From Segatella copri (GTDB lineage: Bacteria; Bacteroidota; Bacteroidia; Bacteroidales; Bacteroidaceae), in NCBI RefSeq assembly GCF_026015295.1, contig NZ_JAPDUW010000001.1, positions 2,999,501 to 3,063,500 on the forward strand: 64,000 nt of DNA. Direction: 5' to 3'. The notes under the pieces are model-generated. The model searched no databases. It was not told the DNA's origin and saw only the letters and a list, made by a program, of their open reading frames with translations. A program made the position numbers and the translations under genes. How positions within the stretch are numbered: position 1 is the first letter of the stretch; each line of letters begins with the position of its first letter. This document shows positions 53,034 through 61,653 of this stretch, one piece after another.

Positions 53034-54905
53034 TTATCTTCCGAGTAATACAAGCATCACGTTGATATCGCTTGGTGATACGCCCGGAATTCGGCTTGCC
53101 TGTGCCAAGGTTTCCGGGTCGATGCGCTCGAGTTTCTGGCGTCCTTCTGTGGAGATTTCGTGGAGTTCGGAATAGTTGAAACGGCCCTTTATCTTGATGT
53201 CCTCCAATCGGTGCATCTTATCGGCGATGAGACGCTCTCGTTCGATGTAACCTTTGTACTTCATCTTGATTTCTGCAGCTTCCGTTATCTCTTCCTTTCG
53301 GTTGGCTGGTGTTTCCAGTGCAGCCTTCAGGTCCGGAATAATCTCCGAAAGATTCGTGAGGTTCAGATGCGGACGAGCGATGAGGTCGATGAGCTTGCAG
53401 CCAGCGCGAAGTGGAGTAGTGCCGAGCGCCTCCAGTTTTGGATTTATCTCATCCTTCTTGATAGGATAGTTGGCGCAGAATTCAATGATTCTTCCGATGG
53501 CTTCTTTTTTCTCTATCCACCAGTCGTAACGGTCGCGCTTGGCAATTCCGAGTTCGTATGCTTTTTCGGTGAGTCGGGCATCGGCATCGTCCTGACGGAG
53601 CAGAATGCGGTATTCGGCTCTGGAGGTAAACATACGGTATGGTTCGTCAACTCCCTTTGTGGTGAGATCATCGATGAGTACGCCGATATAACTCTCATCG
53701 CGGTTCATCTCGAATGTTTTGTCGCCAACACAATGCAAGGCTGCGTTGATTCCGGCCACGGTTCCCTGTCCTCCTGCTTCCTCATAACCGGTGGTTCCGT
53801 TCACCTGTCCGGCAAAGAAGAGACCTTTGATGATTTTCGACTCCAGTGAATGTTTGAGTTGGGTAGGGTCGAAGTAATCGTATTCGATGGCGTATCCCGG
53901 TCTGTAAATCTTGGCATCTCTCAAAGCAGGAATCTCGTGAAGTGCATTCAGCTGGATATCCATCGGCATGCTCGAAGAAAAACCGTTCAGATACATCTCG
54001 TTCGTATCTTCGCCTTCCGGTTCCAGGAAGAGCGGATGCTGATCCTTGTCGGGGAAGGTGACGAGCTTTGTTTCTATACTCGGACAGTAACGTGGACCGG
54101 TACTCTGAATCTGACCATTATATAAAGGTGAGTCAGCGAGACCGCTTTTTAAAGTTTCGTGTACCTTCTTGTTGGTGTAGCAAGTCCAGCAAGGCAATTG
54201 TTTCAGAACCCGATGTTCTCCCATGTAAGAGAACTGGTGGAAATCGCTGTCGCCCGGCTGTTCTTCCATATCTTCGAAATGAACACTTCTCTTGTCTATT
54301 CTGACCGGAGTTCCGGTTTTCATTCTGGCTGTAGTGATACCCCATCGGGTGATGCTCTCCGTAAAGTTGTGTACGGCAGGTTCGGCGCATCTTCCGCCTT
54401 CTACCATCTTTCTTCCTATATGCATCAGTCCGTTGAGGAATGTTCCAGCGGTGATGATGATGCTCTTGGCATAGAATTCGGCTCCCCAGATGGTTTTTAC
54501 GCCGATGGCTTCTCCGTTAGCTACGAGCAGTTCGTCAGCCTGGTCTTGCCAGATGTCGAGGTTGTCGGTATGGTCGAGGATGGTTCTCCATTCCCAGATA
54601 AACTTTCCTCTGTCGCATTGGGCACGGGGGCTCCATACGGCAGGACCCTTTCCGATGTTGAGCATTCGGAACTGGATGGCGGTTTTATCCGTTACGATAC
54701 CCATCTGTCCGCCCAAAGCATCGATTTCGCGCACAATCTGTCCCTTGGCAATACCTCCGATGGCGGGGTTGCAACTCATCTGACCAATCTTGTTCATATC
54801 CATCGTTATCAAACAGGTTTTGGCACCCATGTTTGCAGAGGCTGCAGCAGCCTCGCATCCGGCATGTCCTCCACCGATAACGAGCACGTCATAATTGAAT
54901 TTCAT
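53034..54905 (-). CDS. mnmG: tRNA uridine 5-carboxymethylaminomethyl modification enzyme MnmG
   Basis: MnmG (GidA) works with MnmE on the wobble uridine of several tRNAs. The 623 residues start with the FAD-binding VIGGGHAGCEAAAASANMGA. Family parts include MSCNPAIGGIAKGQIVREID, GTFLNGLMHIG and FAGQVNGTTGYEEAGGQG, and the C-terminal helical domain ends with RIPGVSPSDINVMLVLLG. The gene is often near the origin in bacteria, matching the parS sites here. A TACTTTTG box lies at 54940-54947 on the minus strand. Confidence 0.97.
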   Translation of the reverse strand: MKFNYDVLVIGGGHAGCEAAAASANMGAKTCLITMDMNKIGQMSCNPAIGGIAKGQIVREIDALGGQMGIVTDKTAIQFRMLNIGKGPAVWSPRAQCDRGKFIWEWRTILDHTDNLDIWQDQADELLVANGEAIGVKTIWGAEFYAKSIIITAGTFLNGLMHIGRKMVEGGRCAEPAVHNFTESITRWGITTARMKTGTPVRIDKRSVHFEDMEEQPGDSDFHQFSYMGEHRVLKQLPCWTCYTNKKVHETLKSGLADSPLYNGQIQSTGPRYCPSIETKLVTFPDKDQHPLFLEPEGEDTNEMYLNGFSSSMPMDIQLNALHEIPALRDAKIYRPGYAIEYDYFDPTQLKHSLESKIIKGLFFAGQVNGTTGYEEAGGQGTVAGINAALHCVGDKTFEMNRDESYIGVLIDDLTTKGVDEPYRMFTSRAEYRILLRQDDADARLTEKAYELGIAKRDRYDWWIEKKEAIGRIIEFCANYPIKKDEINPKLEALGTTPLRAGCKLIDLIARPHLNLTNLSEIIPDLKAALETPANRKEEITEAAEIKMKYKGYIERERLIADKMHRLEDIKIKGRFNYSELHEISTEGRQKLERIDPETLAQASRIPGVSPSDINVMLVLLGR

Positions 54906-54978
54906 ACTTCGTTTAATCTATATTTTTTCTAATTTTCGGCAAAAGTAAGAAATAAAATCGAAATTTTAGCAAAAATAC

Positions 54979-55009
54979 TTTGATAAATCATTAAAATATA
55001 GTAATTTTG
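54979..55009 (+). promoter_or_regulatory. Promoter of the fumarate reductase operon
   Basis: TTTG (54979-54982), a 19-bp spacer and TAATTTTG (55002-55009) match the Bacteroidota consensus. It overlaps the upstream side of the mnmG promoter on the other strand. The leader before the first gene is about 120 nt. Confidence 0.78.
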
Positions 55010-55136
55010 CAGCAGACTTGCGAAAATATACCTAGAAATGAGGATTGCAGAATGCCAAAAAATAGGTATTGCAGGGACGAAAAGTGTGGAATATAAATTA
55101 GTTTCAAACAGTTAAATAATTAAATTTCAATCATTT

Positions 55137-55820
55137 ATGTGGTTAATCAATTCATCTATTGGTAGAAAGGTAGTGATGTCAGTAACTGGTATCGCTCTTA
55201 TTCTATTCTTGACATTCCACGGTTGCATGAATGTTGTTGCGCTTTTCTCTGGAGAAGCTTACAACACAATCTGCGAGTTGTTGGGTGCTAACTGGTACGC
55301 CGTAGTTGCAACTTTGGGTTTGGCAGCTTTGGCAGTTTGTCACATCGTTTACGCTTTCATCCTGACGGCACAGAACCGTCGTGCTCGCGGTAACCAGCGT
55401 TACGAGGTAACAGCAAAGCCAGAGAAAGTAGAGTGGGCTAGCCAGAACATGTTGGTGCTCGGTATCATCATCGTTCTCGGTTTGTTGCTTCACCTCTTTA
55501 ATTTCTGGTACAACATGATGTTTGCAGAGCTTTTGGGTACAAGCTTCGGCCACAGCCCAGCAGACGGCTTCGCATTCATTCAGGACACCTTCGCTAACCC
55601 AGTGTTCGTAGTTCTCTACATCATCTGGTTGGTAGCTCTTTGGTTCCACCTCACTCACGGTTTCTGGAGTGCTATTCAGACTCTCGGTTGGAGCGGTAAG
55701 ACTTGGTTCTGCCGTTGGAAGATGATCGGTATGATTTATTCTACCATCCTGCTTCTCCTCTTCATCGTAGTTGTATTGGCATTCGCTTTCGGTTGCGCTC
55801 CATCTTTGTGCTGCGCATAA
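55137..55820 (+). CDS. frdC: Fumarate reductase/succinate dehydrogenase cytochrome b subunit
   Basis: A 227-residue membrane anchor with five hydrophobic segments. Candidate haem-ligand His residues are in LTFHGCMN, AVCHIVYAF, LLHLFNF and FHLTHGFWS, fitting the Bacteroidota diheme type that takes electrons from menaquinol. It is the first gene of the three-gene operon, 32 bp before the flavoprotein gene. It may work in either direction, but in a fermenting anaerobe fumarate reduction is expected. Codon use is strongly biased, as in highly expressed genes. Confidence 0.93.
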   Translation: MWLINSSIGRKVVMSVTGIALILFLTFHGCMNVVALFSGEAYNTICELLGANWYAVVATLGLAALAVCHIVYAFILTAQNRRARGNQRYEVTAKPEKVEWASQNMLVLGIIIVLGLLLHLFNFWYNMMFAELLGTSFGHSPADGFAFIQDTFANPVFVVLYIIWLVALWFHLTHGFWSAIQTLGWSGKTWFCRWKMIGMIYSTILLLLFIVVVLAFAFGCAPSLCCA

Positions 55821-55852
55821 TTCGTGTAATCATTTAAGTATTAAAAAAGATT

Positions 55853-57835
55853 ATGGCAAAAACATTAAATTCTAGAATACCTGAAGGACCAGTTGCTGAG
55901 AAGTGGACCAACTATAAGGCTCACCAGCGTTTGGTTAACCCAAAGAATAAGTTAAAGCTCGACGTTATCGTTGTAGGTACAGGTTTGGCAGGTGCTTCTG
56001 CTGCTGCTTCTCTCGGCGAGATGGGCTTCAATATCTTGAACTTCTGCATCCAGGACTCTCCACGTCGTGCTCACTCTATCGCAGCACAGGGTGGTATCAA
56101 TGCAGCTAAGAATTATCAGAATGATGGTGACTCTGTTTACCGTCTGTTCTACGATACTGTAAAGGGTGGTGACTACCGTGCTCGTGAGGCTAACGTTTAC
56201 CGTTTGGCTGAGGTGAGCAACGACATCATCGACCAGTGTGTAGCTCAGGGCGTTCCTTTCGCTCGTGAGTACGGTGGTATGCTGGCTAACCGTTCTTTCG
56301 GTGGTGCTCAGGTATCTCGTACATTCTATGCTAAGGGTCAGACAGGTCAGCAGCTCCTCCTCGGTGCTTACTCTTCTTTGAGCCGCATGGTTGAGGCAGG
56401 TAAGGTTAAGCTCTTCACCCGTTACGAGATGGAGGATATTGTGATCGTTGACGGTCACGCTCGTGGTATCATCGCTAAGAATTTGATTACAGGTAAGTTG
56501 GAGCGTTTCTCTGCCAACGCCGTAGTTATCGCTACCGGTGGTTATGGTAACGCTTACTTCCTTTCTACAAACGCTATGGGTTGTAACTGTACAGCAGCTA
56601 TCCAGTGCTACCGCAAGGGTGCTGACTTCGCTAACCCATCTTACGTTCAGATTCACCCTACATGTATCCCTGTTCACGGTACAAACCAGAGTAAGTTGAC
56701 TTTGATGTCAGAGTCACTCCGTAACGATGGTCGTATCTGGGTTCCTAAGAAGATTGAGGATGCTAAGGCATTGCAGGCTGGTACAAAGAAGGGTTCTGAT
56801 ATTCCTGAGGAAGACCGCGACTACTACTTGGAGCGCCGTTACCCAGCATTCGGTAACCTGGTTCCTCGTGACGTGGCTTCTCGTGCAGCTAAGGAGCGTT
56901 GCGACAAGGGCTTCGGTGTCAACAACACTGGTCTTGCCGTATTCCTCGACTTCTCTGAGTCTATCAACCGTCTCGGTATCGACGTTATCCTGCAGCGTTA
57001 TGGCAACCTCTTCGATATGTATGAGGAGATTACTGACGTTAACCCAGGTGAGTTGGCTAACGAGATTAACGGCGTGAAGTACTACAACCCAATGATGATC
57101 TTCCCTGCTATCCACTATACAATGGGTGGTATCTGGGTTGACTACGAGTTGATGACCACTATCCCTGGTCTCTTCGCTATTGGTGAGTGTAACTTCTCTG
57201 ACCACGGTGCTAACCGTCTTGGTGCATCTGCTTTGATGCAGGGTTTGGCTGACGGTTACTTCGTATTGCCATACACTATCCAGAACTACTTGGCCGACCA
57301 GGCATTGTGGCCAAAGCTCTCTACCGATCTCCCAGAGTTCGCAGAGGCAGAGGCAGGTGTTCAGAAGGAAATCGACCGCCTGATGGGTATCCAGGGCAAG
57401 CGCTCTGTAGATTCTATCCACAAGGAGTTGGGTCACATCCTTTGGGAGCACGTAGGTATGGGTCGTACCAAGGAAGGTCTTGAGGAAGGCTTGAAGAAGA
57501 TGAAGGCTCTCCGCGAGGAATTCAACAAGAACCTCTTCATCCCTGGCAAGAAGGAAGGCTTGAACGTAGAGTTGGATAAGGCTATCCACTTGCGTGACTT
57601 CATCTTGATGGGCGAGTTGATCGCTTACGATGCATTGCACCGCAACGAGAGCTGTGGTGGTCACTTCCGTGAGGAGTACCAGACAGAGGAAGGCGAGGCT
57701 AAGCGTGATGATGAGCACTTCTTCTACGTAGGTTGCTGGGAGTATCAGGGCAATGATACAACTGCTCCAGTGCTCAACAAGGAACCTCTCGAGTATGAGG
57801 CAATTAAGGTACAGACAAGAAATTACAAGAATTAA
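55853..57835 (+). CDS. frdA: Fumarate reductase/succinate dehydrogenase flavoprotein subunit
   Basis: A 660-residue flavoprotein that reduces fumarate. The FAD-binding opening is [19 protein letters not shown], and [18 protein letters not shown] has the His that links FAD. The substrate site includes [11 protein letters not shown] and the catalytic-Arg-type region [11 protein letters not shown]. The ending [20 protein letters not shown] and [17 protein letters not shown] fit the family. It is longer than E. coli FrdA, as is normal for this phylum. It follows frdC by 32 bp and is followed by frdB after 15 bp. Confidence 0.97.
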   Translation: MAKTLNSRIPEGPVAEKWTNYKAHQRLVNPKNKLKLDVIVVGTGLAGASAAASLGEMGFNILNFCIQDSPRRAHSIAAQGGINAAKNYQNDGDSVYRLFYDTVKGGDYRAREANVYRLAEVSNDIIDQCVAQGVPFAREYGGMLANRSFGGAQVSRTFYAKGQTGQQLLLGAYSSLSRMVEAGKVKLFTRYEMEDIVIVDGHARGIIAKNLITGKLERFSANAVVIATGGYGNAYFLSTNAMGCNCTAAIQCYRKGADFANPSYVQIHPTCIPVHGTNQSKLTLMSESLRNDGRIWVPKKIEDAKALQAGTKKGSDIPEEDRDYYLERRYPAFGNLVPRDVASRAAKERCDKGFGVNNTGLAVFLDFSESINRLGIDVILQRYGNLFDMYEEITDVNPGELANEINGVKYYNPMMIFPAIHYTMGGIWVDYELMTTIPGLFAIGECNFSDHGANRLGASALMQGLADGYFVLPYTIQNYLADQALWPKLSTDLPEFAEAEAGVQKEIDRLMGIQGKRSVDSIHKELGHILWEHVGMGRTKEGLEEGLKKMKALREEFNKNLFIPGKKEGLNVELDKAIHLRDFILMGELIAYDALHRNESCGGHFREEYQTEEGEAKRDDEHFFYVGCWEYQGNDTTAPVLNKEPLEYEAIKVQTRNYKN

Positions 57836-57850
57836 AAAGCGAACAAGACA

Positions 57851-58609
57851 ATGGCAAGAAATATAAGTTTCACAGTTAAGTATTGGAAGCAGGACGGTCC
57901 TACAGCACAGGGTCACTTCGATACACATGAGATGAAGAACATCCCAGATGATACTTCATTCCTCGAGATGCTCGACATCTTGAACGAGGAGCTCATCGAG
58001 TCAGGTCAGGAGCCTTTCGTCTTCGACCACGACTGCCGCGAGGGTATCTGCGGTATGTGCTCTCTCTATATTAATGGTACACCTCACGGTAAGACTGAGC
58101 GTGGTGCTACAACATGTCAGCTCTACATGCGTCGTTTCAACGATGGTGACGTAATCACCGTTGAGCCTTGGCGTTCTGCTGGTTTCCCTATCATCAAGGA
58201 CTGTATGGTAGACCGTTCAGCATTCGACAAGATTATCCAGGCAGGTGGTTACACCAGCATCCGTACTGGTCAGGCTCAGGATGCCAACGCTATCCTGATT
58301 CCTAAGGAGAATGCAGACGAGGCAATGGATTGCGCTACATGTATCGGTTGCGGTGCTTGTGTTGCTGCATGTAAGAATGGTTCTGCTATGCTCTTCGTCA
58401 GCTCAAAGGTTAGCCAGCTGGCACTTCTCCCACAGGGTCGTGTAGAGGCTGCTGCCCGTGCTAAGAAGATGATTGCACGCATGGATGAGCTCGGATTCGG
58501 TAACTGTACAAACACTCGTGCTTGCGAGGCTGTTTGTCCTAAGAACGAGTCTATCGCTAACATCGCCCGCTTGAACCGTGAGTTCTTGAAGGCTAAGTTG
58601 GCTGACTAA
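57851..58609 (+). CDS. frdB: Fumarate reductase/succinate dehydrogenase iron-sulfur subunit
   Basis: A 252-residue subunit that passes electrons from haem to FAD. The 2Fe-2S cluster ligands are in [13 protein letters not shown] and the later TTCQLYM; the 4Fe-4S ligands are in [14 protein letters not shown]; the 3Fe-4S ligands are in [12 protein letters not shown]. Gene order C-A-B is usual in Bacteroidota. The operon supports succinate formation and couples with the menaquinone chain. A hairpin follows the stop. Confidence 0.97.
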   Translation: MARNISFTVKYWKQDGPTAQGHFDTHEMKNIPDDTSFLEMLDILNEELIESGQEPFVFDHDCREGICGMCSLYINGTPHGKTERGATTCQLYMRRFNDGDVITVEPWRSAGFPIIKDCMVDRSAFDKIIQAGGYTSIRTGQAQDANAILIPKENADEAMDCATCIGCGACVAACKNGSAMLFVSSKVSQLALLPQGRVEAAARAKKMIARMDELGFGNCTNTRACEAVCPKNESIANIARLNREFLKAKLAD

Positions 58610-58634
58610 TCCATCGTTTCTTTTGAGACACCGG

Positions 58635-58673
58635 AAAATTCTCTCTGCATCTTTACGGATGCGAGAGAATTTT
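58635..58673 (+). terminator. Hairpin after frdB
   Basis: AAAATTCTCTC pairs with GAGAGAATTTT, and GCATC pairs with GATGC inside, with a short loop. The T-tract is the stem's own TTTT. Confidence 0.7.
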
Positions 58674-58675
58674 CC

Positions 58676-58950
58676 CAACAACTCTTCACTCTTCACCTTT
58701 TGGGTGTAAGTAGCTGAAGGATAGGAAGTTGGGTGGGTGAAGAGTGCTTTTTTACTCTTCACCCGCCCTTCACCTTTTTAGGCTGTTGACAGCTAAGCGG
58801 CTCTGCGTTTATACCTTTCCCAAAATCGTAAAAGGTGAAGAGTGGTGAAGAGTGGGTGAAGAGTGGGTGAAGAGTGCCGAAAATCTCTTCACCTATGTAA
58901 TATATTGTGTTTCAGCTCTTTATGTTGGAAAGGTGAAGAGTGAAGAGCTG
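58676..58950. repeat. GGTGAAGAGT repeats in both directions
   Basis: The word GGTGAAGAGTG occurs about five times, four of them in tandem at 58833-58877 with 10-11-bp steps, and the reverse complement CACTCTTCACC-like word recurs nearby. GGGTGAAGAGT (58735-58745) and ACTCTTCACCC (58754-58764) form a perfect hairpin with a T-rich loop. There is no credible gene. Confidence 0.75.
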
Positions 58951-59021
58951 ATTGCGATATTCCTGCCAACCGTGTTTCTCTTGAAATAAGAGAAAGGATG
59001 TTTGGCAAACTGTTATACAGG

Positions 59022-59058
59022 AACAGCCGACTAGCCTCTGTTGCGCTAGTCGGCTGTT
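59022..59058. terminator. Perfect 14-bp hairpin in the frdB spacer
   Basis: AACAGCCGACTAGC (59022-59035) and GCTAGTCGGCTGTT (59045-59058) pair without mismatch over a 9-base loop; TTG follows. The upstream transcript is unknown. Confidence 0.6.
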
Positions 59059-59164
59059 TGCCTTCTGCCAGTATGCTGTTTTTCTTCTGCCAGCCTTCTG
59101 TTTTTCCTAGTCAGTTGTTCTATCTCCGATAGTTATGTACTGAGCTTTCGCAAGTTTTGCCCCA

Positions 59165-59330
59165 TACGCCCTGTAAGGGCAGAAGCTCCTAGCCCAGGGC
59201 ATCGCCCTGGGTATAATGGCAATCAGCAAGGCGCCCTGTAAGGGCAAAAGCTTTGTATATTGCCCGGTATTTTAAAGCTTTTGCCCTTTACCTTTCCGCT
59301 ACGCTCCGGTGACCGTTGGTTCAGGGCGTG
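59165..59330. repeat. Decayed copy of the nested inverted repeat after cysS
   Basis: TACGCCCTGTAAGGGCAGAA and the following AGCTCCTAGCCCAGGGCATC closely match the outer left arm at 31597-31645. The part around 59231-59290 matches the inner palindrome. The outer right arm is replaced by TTGGTTCAGGGCGTGGG, which also has a relative at about 31825. Confidence 0.75.
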
Positions 59331-59403
59331 GGAGTTTACATGCGAAATTTGAGTAAATTATCAGATATTCTGAGAAATATTTTGTAATCTCATCAGAATA
59401 TCG

Positions 59404-59411
59404 TAAATTTG
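59404..59411 (+). promoter_or_regulatory. -7 element TAAATTTG of the methyltransferase gene
   Basis: TAAATTTG lies 24 bp before the ATG at 59436 and rules out the in-frame TTG at 59409 as start. Confidence 0.6.
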
Positions 59412-59435
59412 CGGTTATTAAGAATAAGTAATGTA

Positions 59436-61043
59436 ATGACGAATCACTCAACAGAAATAATGAACCAAGCAACGCTCGATTTTATCCGCCAGCATCAGGA
59501 CGATGATGTTCGCCAGTTGGCTTTCCTCGGCAGCAAGTATCCCGAGGTAGATATGCCTTTCGCTCTCGACCAGATTCGTGGGCGAAAGATGGCTCGTGTG
59601 AAACTGCCCCGTTGGGCAAGCATCGATGGCATTATCTATCCCCCTCATATTTCGATGGAGCAATGTTCGTCAGAACAAACGGCACTTTATAAGGCTGAAC
59701 TCGCTGCCCGACTGCTCGGTTTGTCTCCTTCATCATCCGAAAACGGAGAAGAAAAGGAGAAGGAGAGCGAAAACGCCTCAAATCTTCATCTTTCTGAAAT
59801 TTGCGAATTTGCGGGCAAAGGGGCAGTTGATTCAGAATTCGCCAAAAATGAAGCCACTTGCAAAAAGCAACAGATATTAACAGAATCAAAAGAGAATGTT
59901 AATGAAATAAAAGAAGAACCTCATAAAGGAGATTTTTCTGAAGAAACCGGGTTTGTTGACCTGACCGGCGGCTTCGGAGTAGACTTCTCTTACATCGCTT
60001 CCCGATTGGGCGTGAAGTCGATGTATGTGGAGCGTCAGGCTCATCTCTGTGAAGCAGCGAAGGAAAACTTTGGGCGGTTGGGCTTGAAGAATGCCATAGT
60101 GAAGAATGGAGACGGAATAGAGGTTCTGCATTCTTTTGCTTCAAAGAAGGATGATGCTGCATCAGATTCTTTAGGCTTCATTTATGACCAACCCCTGTCA
60201 TTACTTAAGACCAAGCTTGGTCTTAAGCTGATCTTCATAGATCCTGCCCGTAGAGACGATGCGGGCAACAAGGTAGTATCCTTGAAAGATTGCACGCCCG
60301 ATGTAACCCTTTTGCAGGAAGAAATGCTTTCGAAGGCAGATTACGTCATCATCAAACTCTCTCCGATGCTCGATTGGCACCGTGCGGTAAGCGAATTAAA
60401 CTGCGTACAAGAGGTTCATATTATCTCCGTGAATAATGAGTGCAAGGAACTCCTTTTAGTGCTCTCTGCTCGAAATATGGGCGAAAAGGTGGGCAGCAAT
60501 TCCTTCCCTGTCCGGAATGATGGTTCTGTTTTGCCATCAGCAGAAGATTCTGGGCACATAGAAGATGCTGCGGACGCAGGGAATCTCCGCATTTATTGCA
60601 TCAACGATGCGCAATCCTTCATCTGCGATGAGTTGGATATGGAGTCTTCTTCGGTGAAGATAGCGCTATCCACCCTTGAAGAGATGCAGTATCTTTACGA
60701 GCCGAATGCCTCTCTGATGAAAGCCGGCTGTTTCAGCGTCTTATCTGAGCGATATGGAGCCAGGATGCTTTCCAAGAACAGTCATCTTTTCGTGAGCCGT
60801 GAGCCTATCGCCGTCTTCCCCGGCAGAAGTTTCCGCATCATCGCCGTATCCTCCTTTAATAAAAAGGAGTTGAAGCGTCATCTGTCAGGAATCACCAAGG
60901 CGAACATCGCTACCCGCAACTTCCCCCTCTCCGTGGCAGAATTGCGCAAGCGATTGAAGTTGAAAGATGGTGGTGAAACCTATATTTTCGCCACTACATT
61001 GAGCGACGAAAGCCATGTGTTGATGATAACGGAGAAAGCATAG
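59436..61043 (+). CDS. THUMP-like domain SAM-dependent methyltransferase
   Basis: About 535 residues. The methyltransferase core has the SAM-binding motif FVDLTGGFGVDFSYIASRLG, the acidic end of strand 2 in MYVERQ, and the catalytic-type FIDPARRDDAGNKV. The C-terminal part (about 410-535; ANIATRNFPLSVAELRKRLK) looks like the THUMP-like domain. This is the family recalled as 'class I SAM methyltransferase/THUMP-like' in Bacteroidota, perhaps acting on RNA. Two low-complexity inserts, about 100-165 (SSSENGEEKEKESENASN) and about 345-372, are probably disordered. An alternative start is the Met at 59460. Confidence 0.82.
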   Translation: MTNHSTEIMNQATLDFIRQHQDDDVRQLAFLGSKYPEVDMPFALDQIRGRKMARVKLPRWASIDGIIYPPHISMEQCSSEQTALYKAELAARLLGLSPSSSENGEEKEKESENASNLHLSEICEFAGKGAVDSEFAKNEATCKKQQILTESKENVNEIKEEPHKGDFSEETGFVDLTGGFGVDFSYIASRLGVKSMYVERQAHLCEAAKENFGRLGLKNAIVKNGDGIEVLHSFASKKDDAASDSLGFIYDQPLSLLKTKLGLKLIFIDPARRDDAGNKVVSLKDCTPDVTLLQEEMLSKADYVIIKLSPMLDWHRAVSELNCVQEVHIISVNNECKELLLVLSARNMGEKVGSNSFPVRNDGSVLPSAEDSGHIEDAADAGNLRIYCINDAQSFICDELDMESSSVKIALSTLEEMQYLYEPNASLMKAGCFSVLSERYGARMLSKNSHLFVSREPIAVFPGRSFRIIAVSSFNKKELKRHLSGITKANIATRNFPLSVAELRKRLKLKDGGETYIFATTLSDESHVLMITEKA

Positions 61044-61090
61044 GATAAGGAGATTTCCAAGCTCTTTCTTGATGTTTTAAATAGGTGTAT

Positions 61091-61118
61091 GGGCGCAATA
61101 AAGCTTCTTAATGCGCTC
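61091..61118 (+). terminator. Weak hairpin after the methyltransferase gene
   Basis: GCGCA (about 61093-61097) and TGCGC (61112-61116) pair with partial extension through AATAAAG/CTTAA. No T-tract follows, so confidence is low. Confidence 0.4.
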
Positions 61119-61187
61119 AAACATCAGTTTTTATCCTAACTATGAAAAATAATCAACTAAATATACGTGAGTAATCATTTTTTTCAT

Positions 61188-61195
61188 TACCTTTG
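61188..61195 (+). promoter_or_regulatory. -7 element TACCTTTG of the candidate structured RNA
   Basis: TACCTTTG fits the consensus. No TTTG is present at the -33 position, so it may need help or be weak. Confidence 0.55.
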
Positions 61196-61199
61196 CAAC

Positions 61200-61587
61200 C
61201 GATACCATACTCGCTCACGCCGTGTCGAGGCATTTGGAGCCGCTTTAAGCGACTTTCTTGTGCTAAGATGGGAGAAAAGGTAAGTGGGATAAAGGTGTCA
61301 CGACATAATATAAAGGCGTTTACTTGACGCTTTGTTCTTGACGAATCGGAACTTCGCAAACTTCGTACACAGTCTTGAGCATTGCAACGGTAGATGCCCT
61401 CGGGATGTGATATATTTCGCATCCCTTTACTGGTATGGCTTATTGCTTCTTGCGATGAGTCTTATATCCGTATAGGGAGAAGTGTATACATATCGGCGTG
61501 GGCTTCGACGTTGCTCGTTCAACTGTGTGGGCAATGCGAAGGCCTCGATTCGTGGGACGGGTAACAGGTAGAATCCCACGTTTTTTT
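61200..61587 (+). ncRNA. Candidate ~390-nt structured RNA before the AbiC-like gene
   Basis: The start is placed a few bases after the -7 box at 61188-61195 and the end at the T-tract at 61581-61587. Inside are several hairpins: CGCTTTAAGCG (about 61247), AAAGGCGT/ACGCTTT (about 61310-61340), GGGATGTGA/TCGCATCCC (61402-61425), and a long one with GGCTTCG and CGAAGGCC ends (61501-61544). The base composition is far more GC-rich than the gene after it. There is no good plus-strand reading frame before the AbiC-like ATG. It does not show the marks of tmRNA, RNase P RNA, 4.5S RNA or a group II intron. It may be free RNA or a long leader. Confidence 0.55.
61551..61587 (+). terminator. Intrinsic terminator of the candidate RNA
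   Basis: CGTGGGA (61551-61557) and TCCCACG (61574-61580) form a 7-bp GC-rich stem followed by seven T residues. It lies 66 bp before the next ATG. Confidence 0.75.
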
Positions 61588-61653
61588 ATTTTGCCGTCTG
61601 CTAAAAGTATATTAATCGCCAGTTGGGGATTCTTGGCTAATACAATTGACAAT

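Noticed and set aside
56714..57928. 404-codon frame antisense to frdA and frdB
   Set aside because: It mirrors the strong codon bias of the real genes, has no promoter or start context, and its product has no recognisable fold.
61153..61422. 89-codon minus-strand frame over the candidate RNA
   Set aside because: The plus strand has promoter-like and terminator signals and paired stems; the minus frame has no start context. An open minus strand over a structured RNA is not evidence for a protein.
61498..61653. N-terminal extension of the AbiC-like protein
   Set aside because: It would be translated through the RNA's terminator stem and T-tract and has no membrane-protein character; the ATG at 61654 gives a normal two-helix start.
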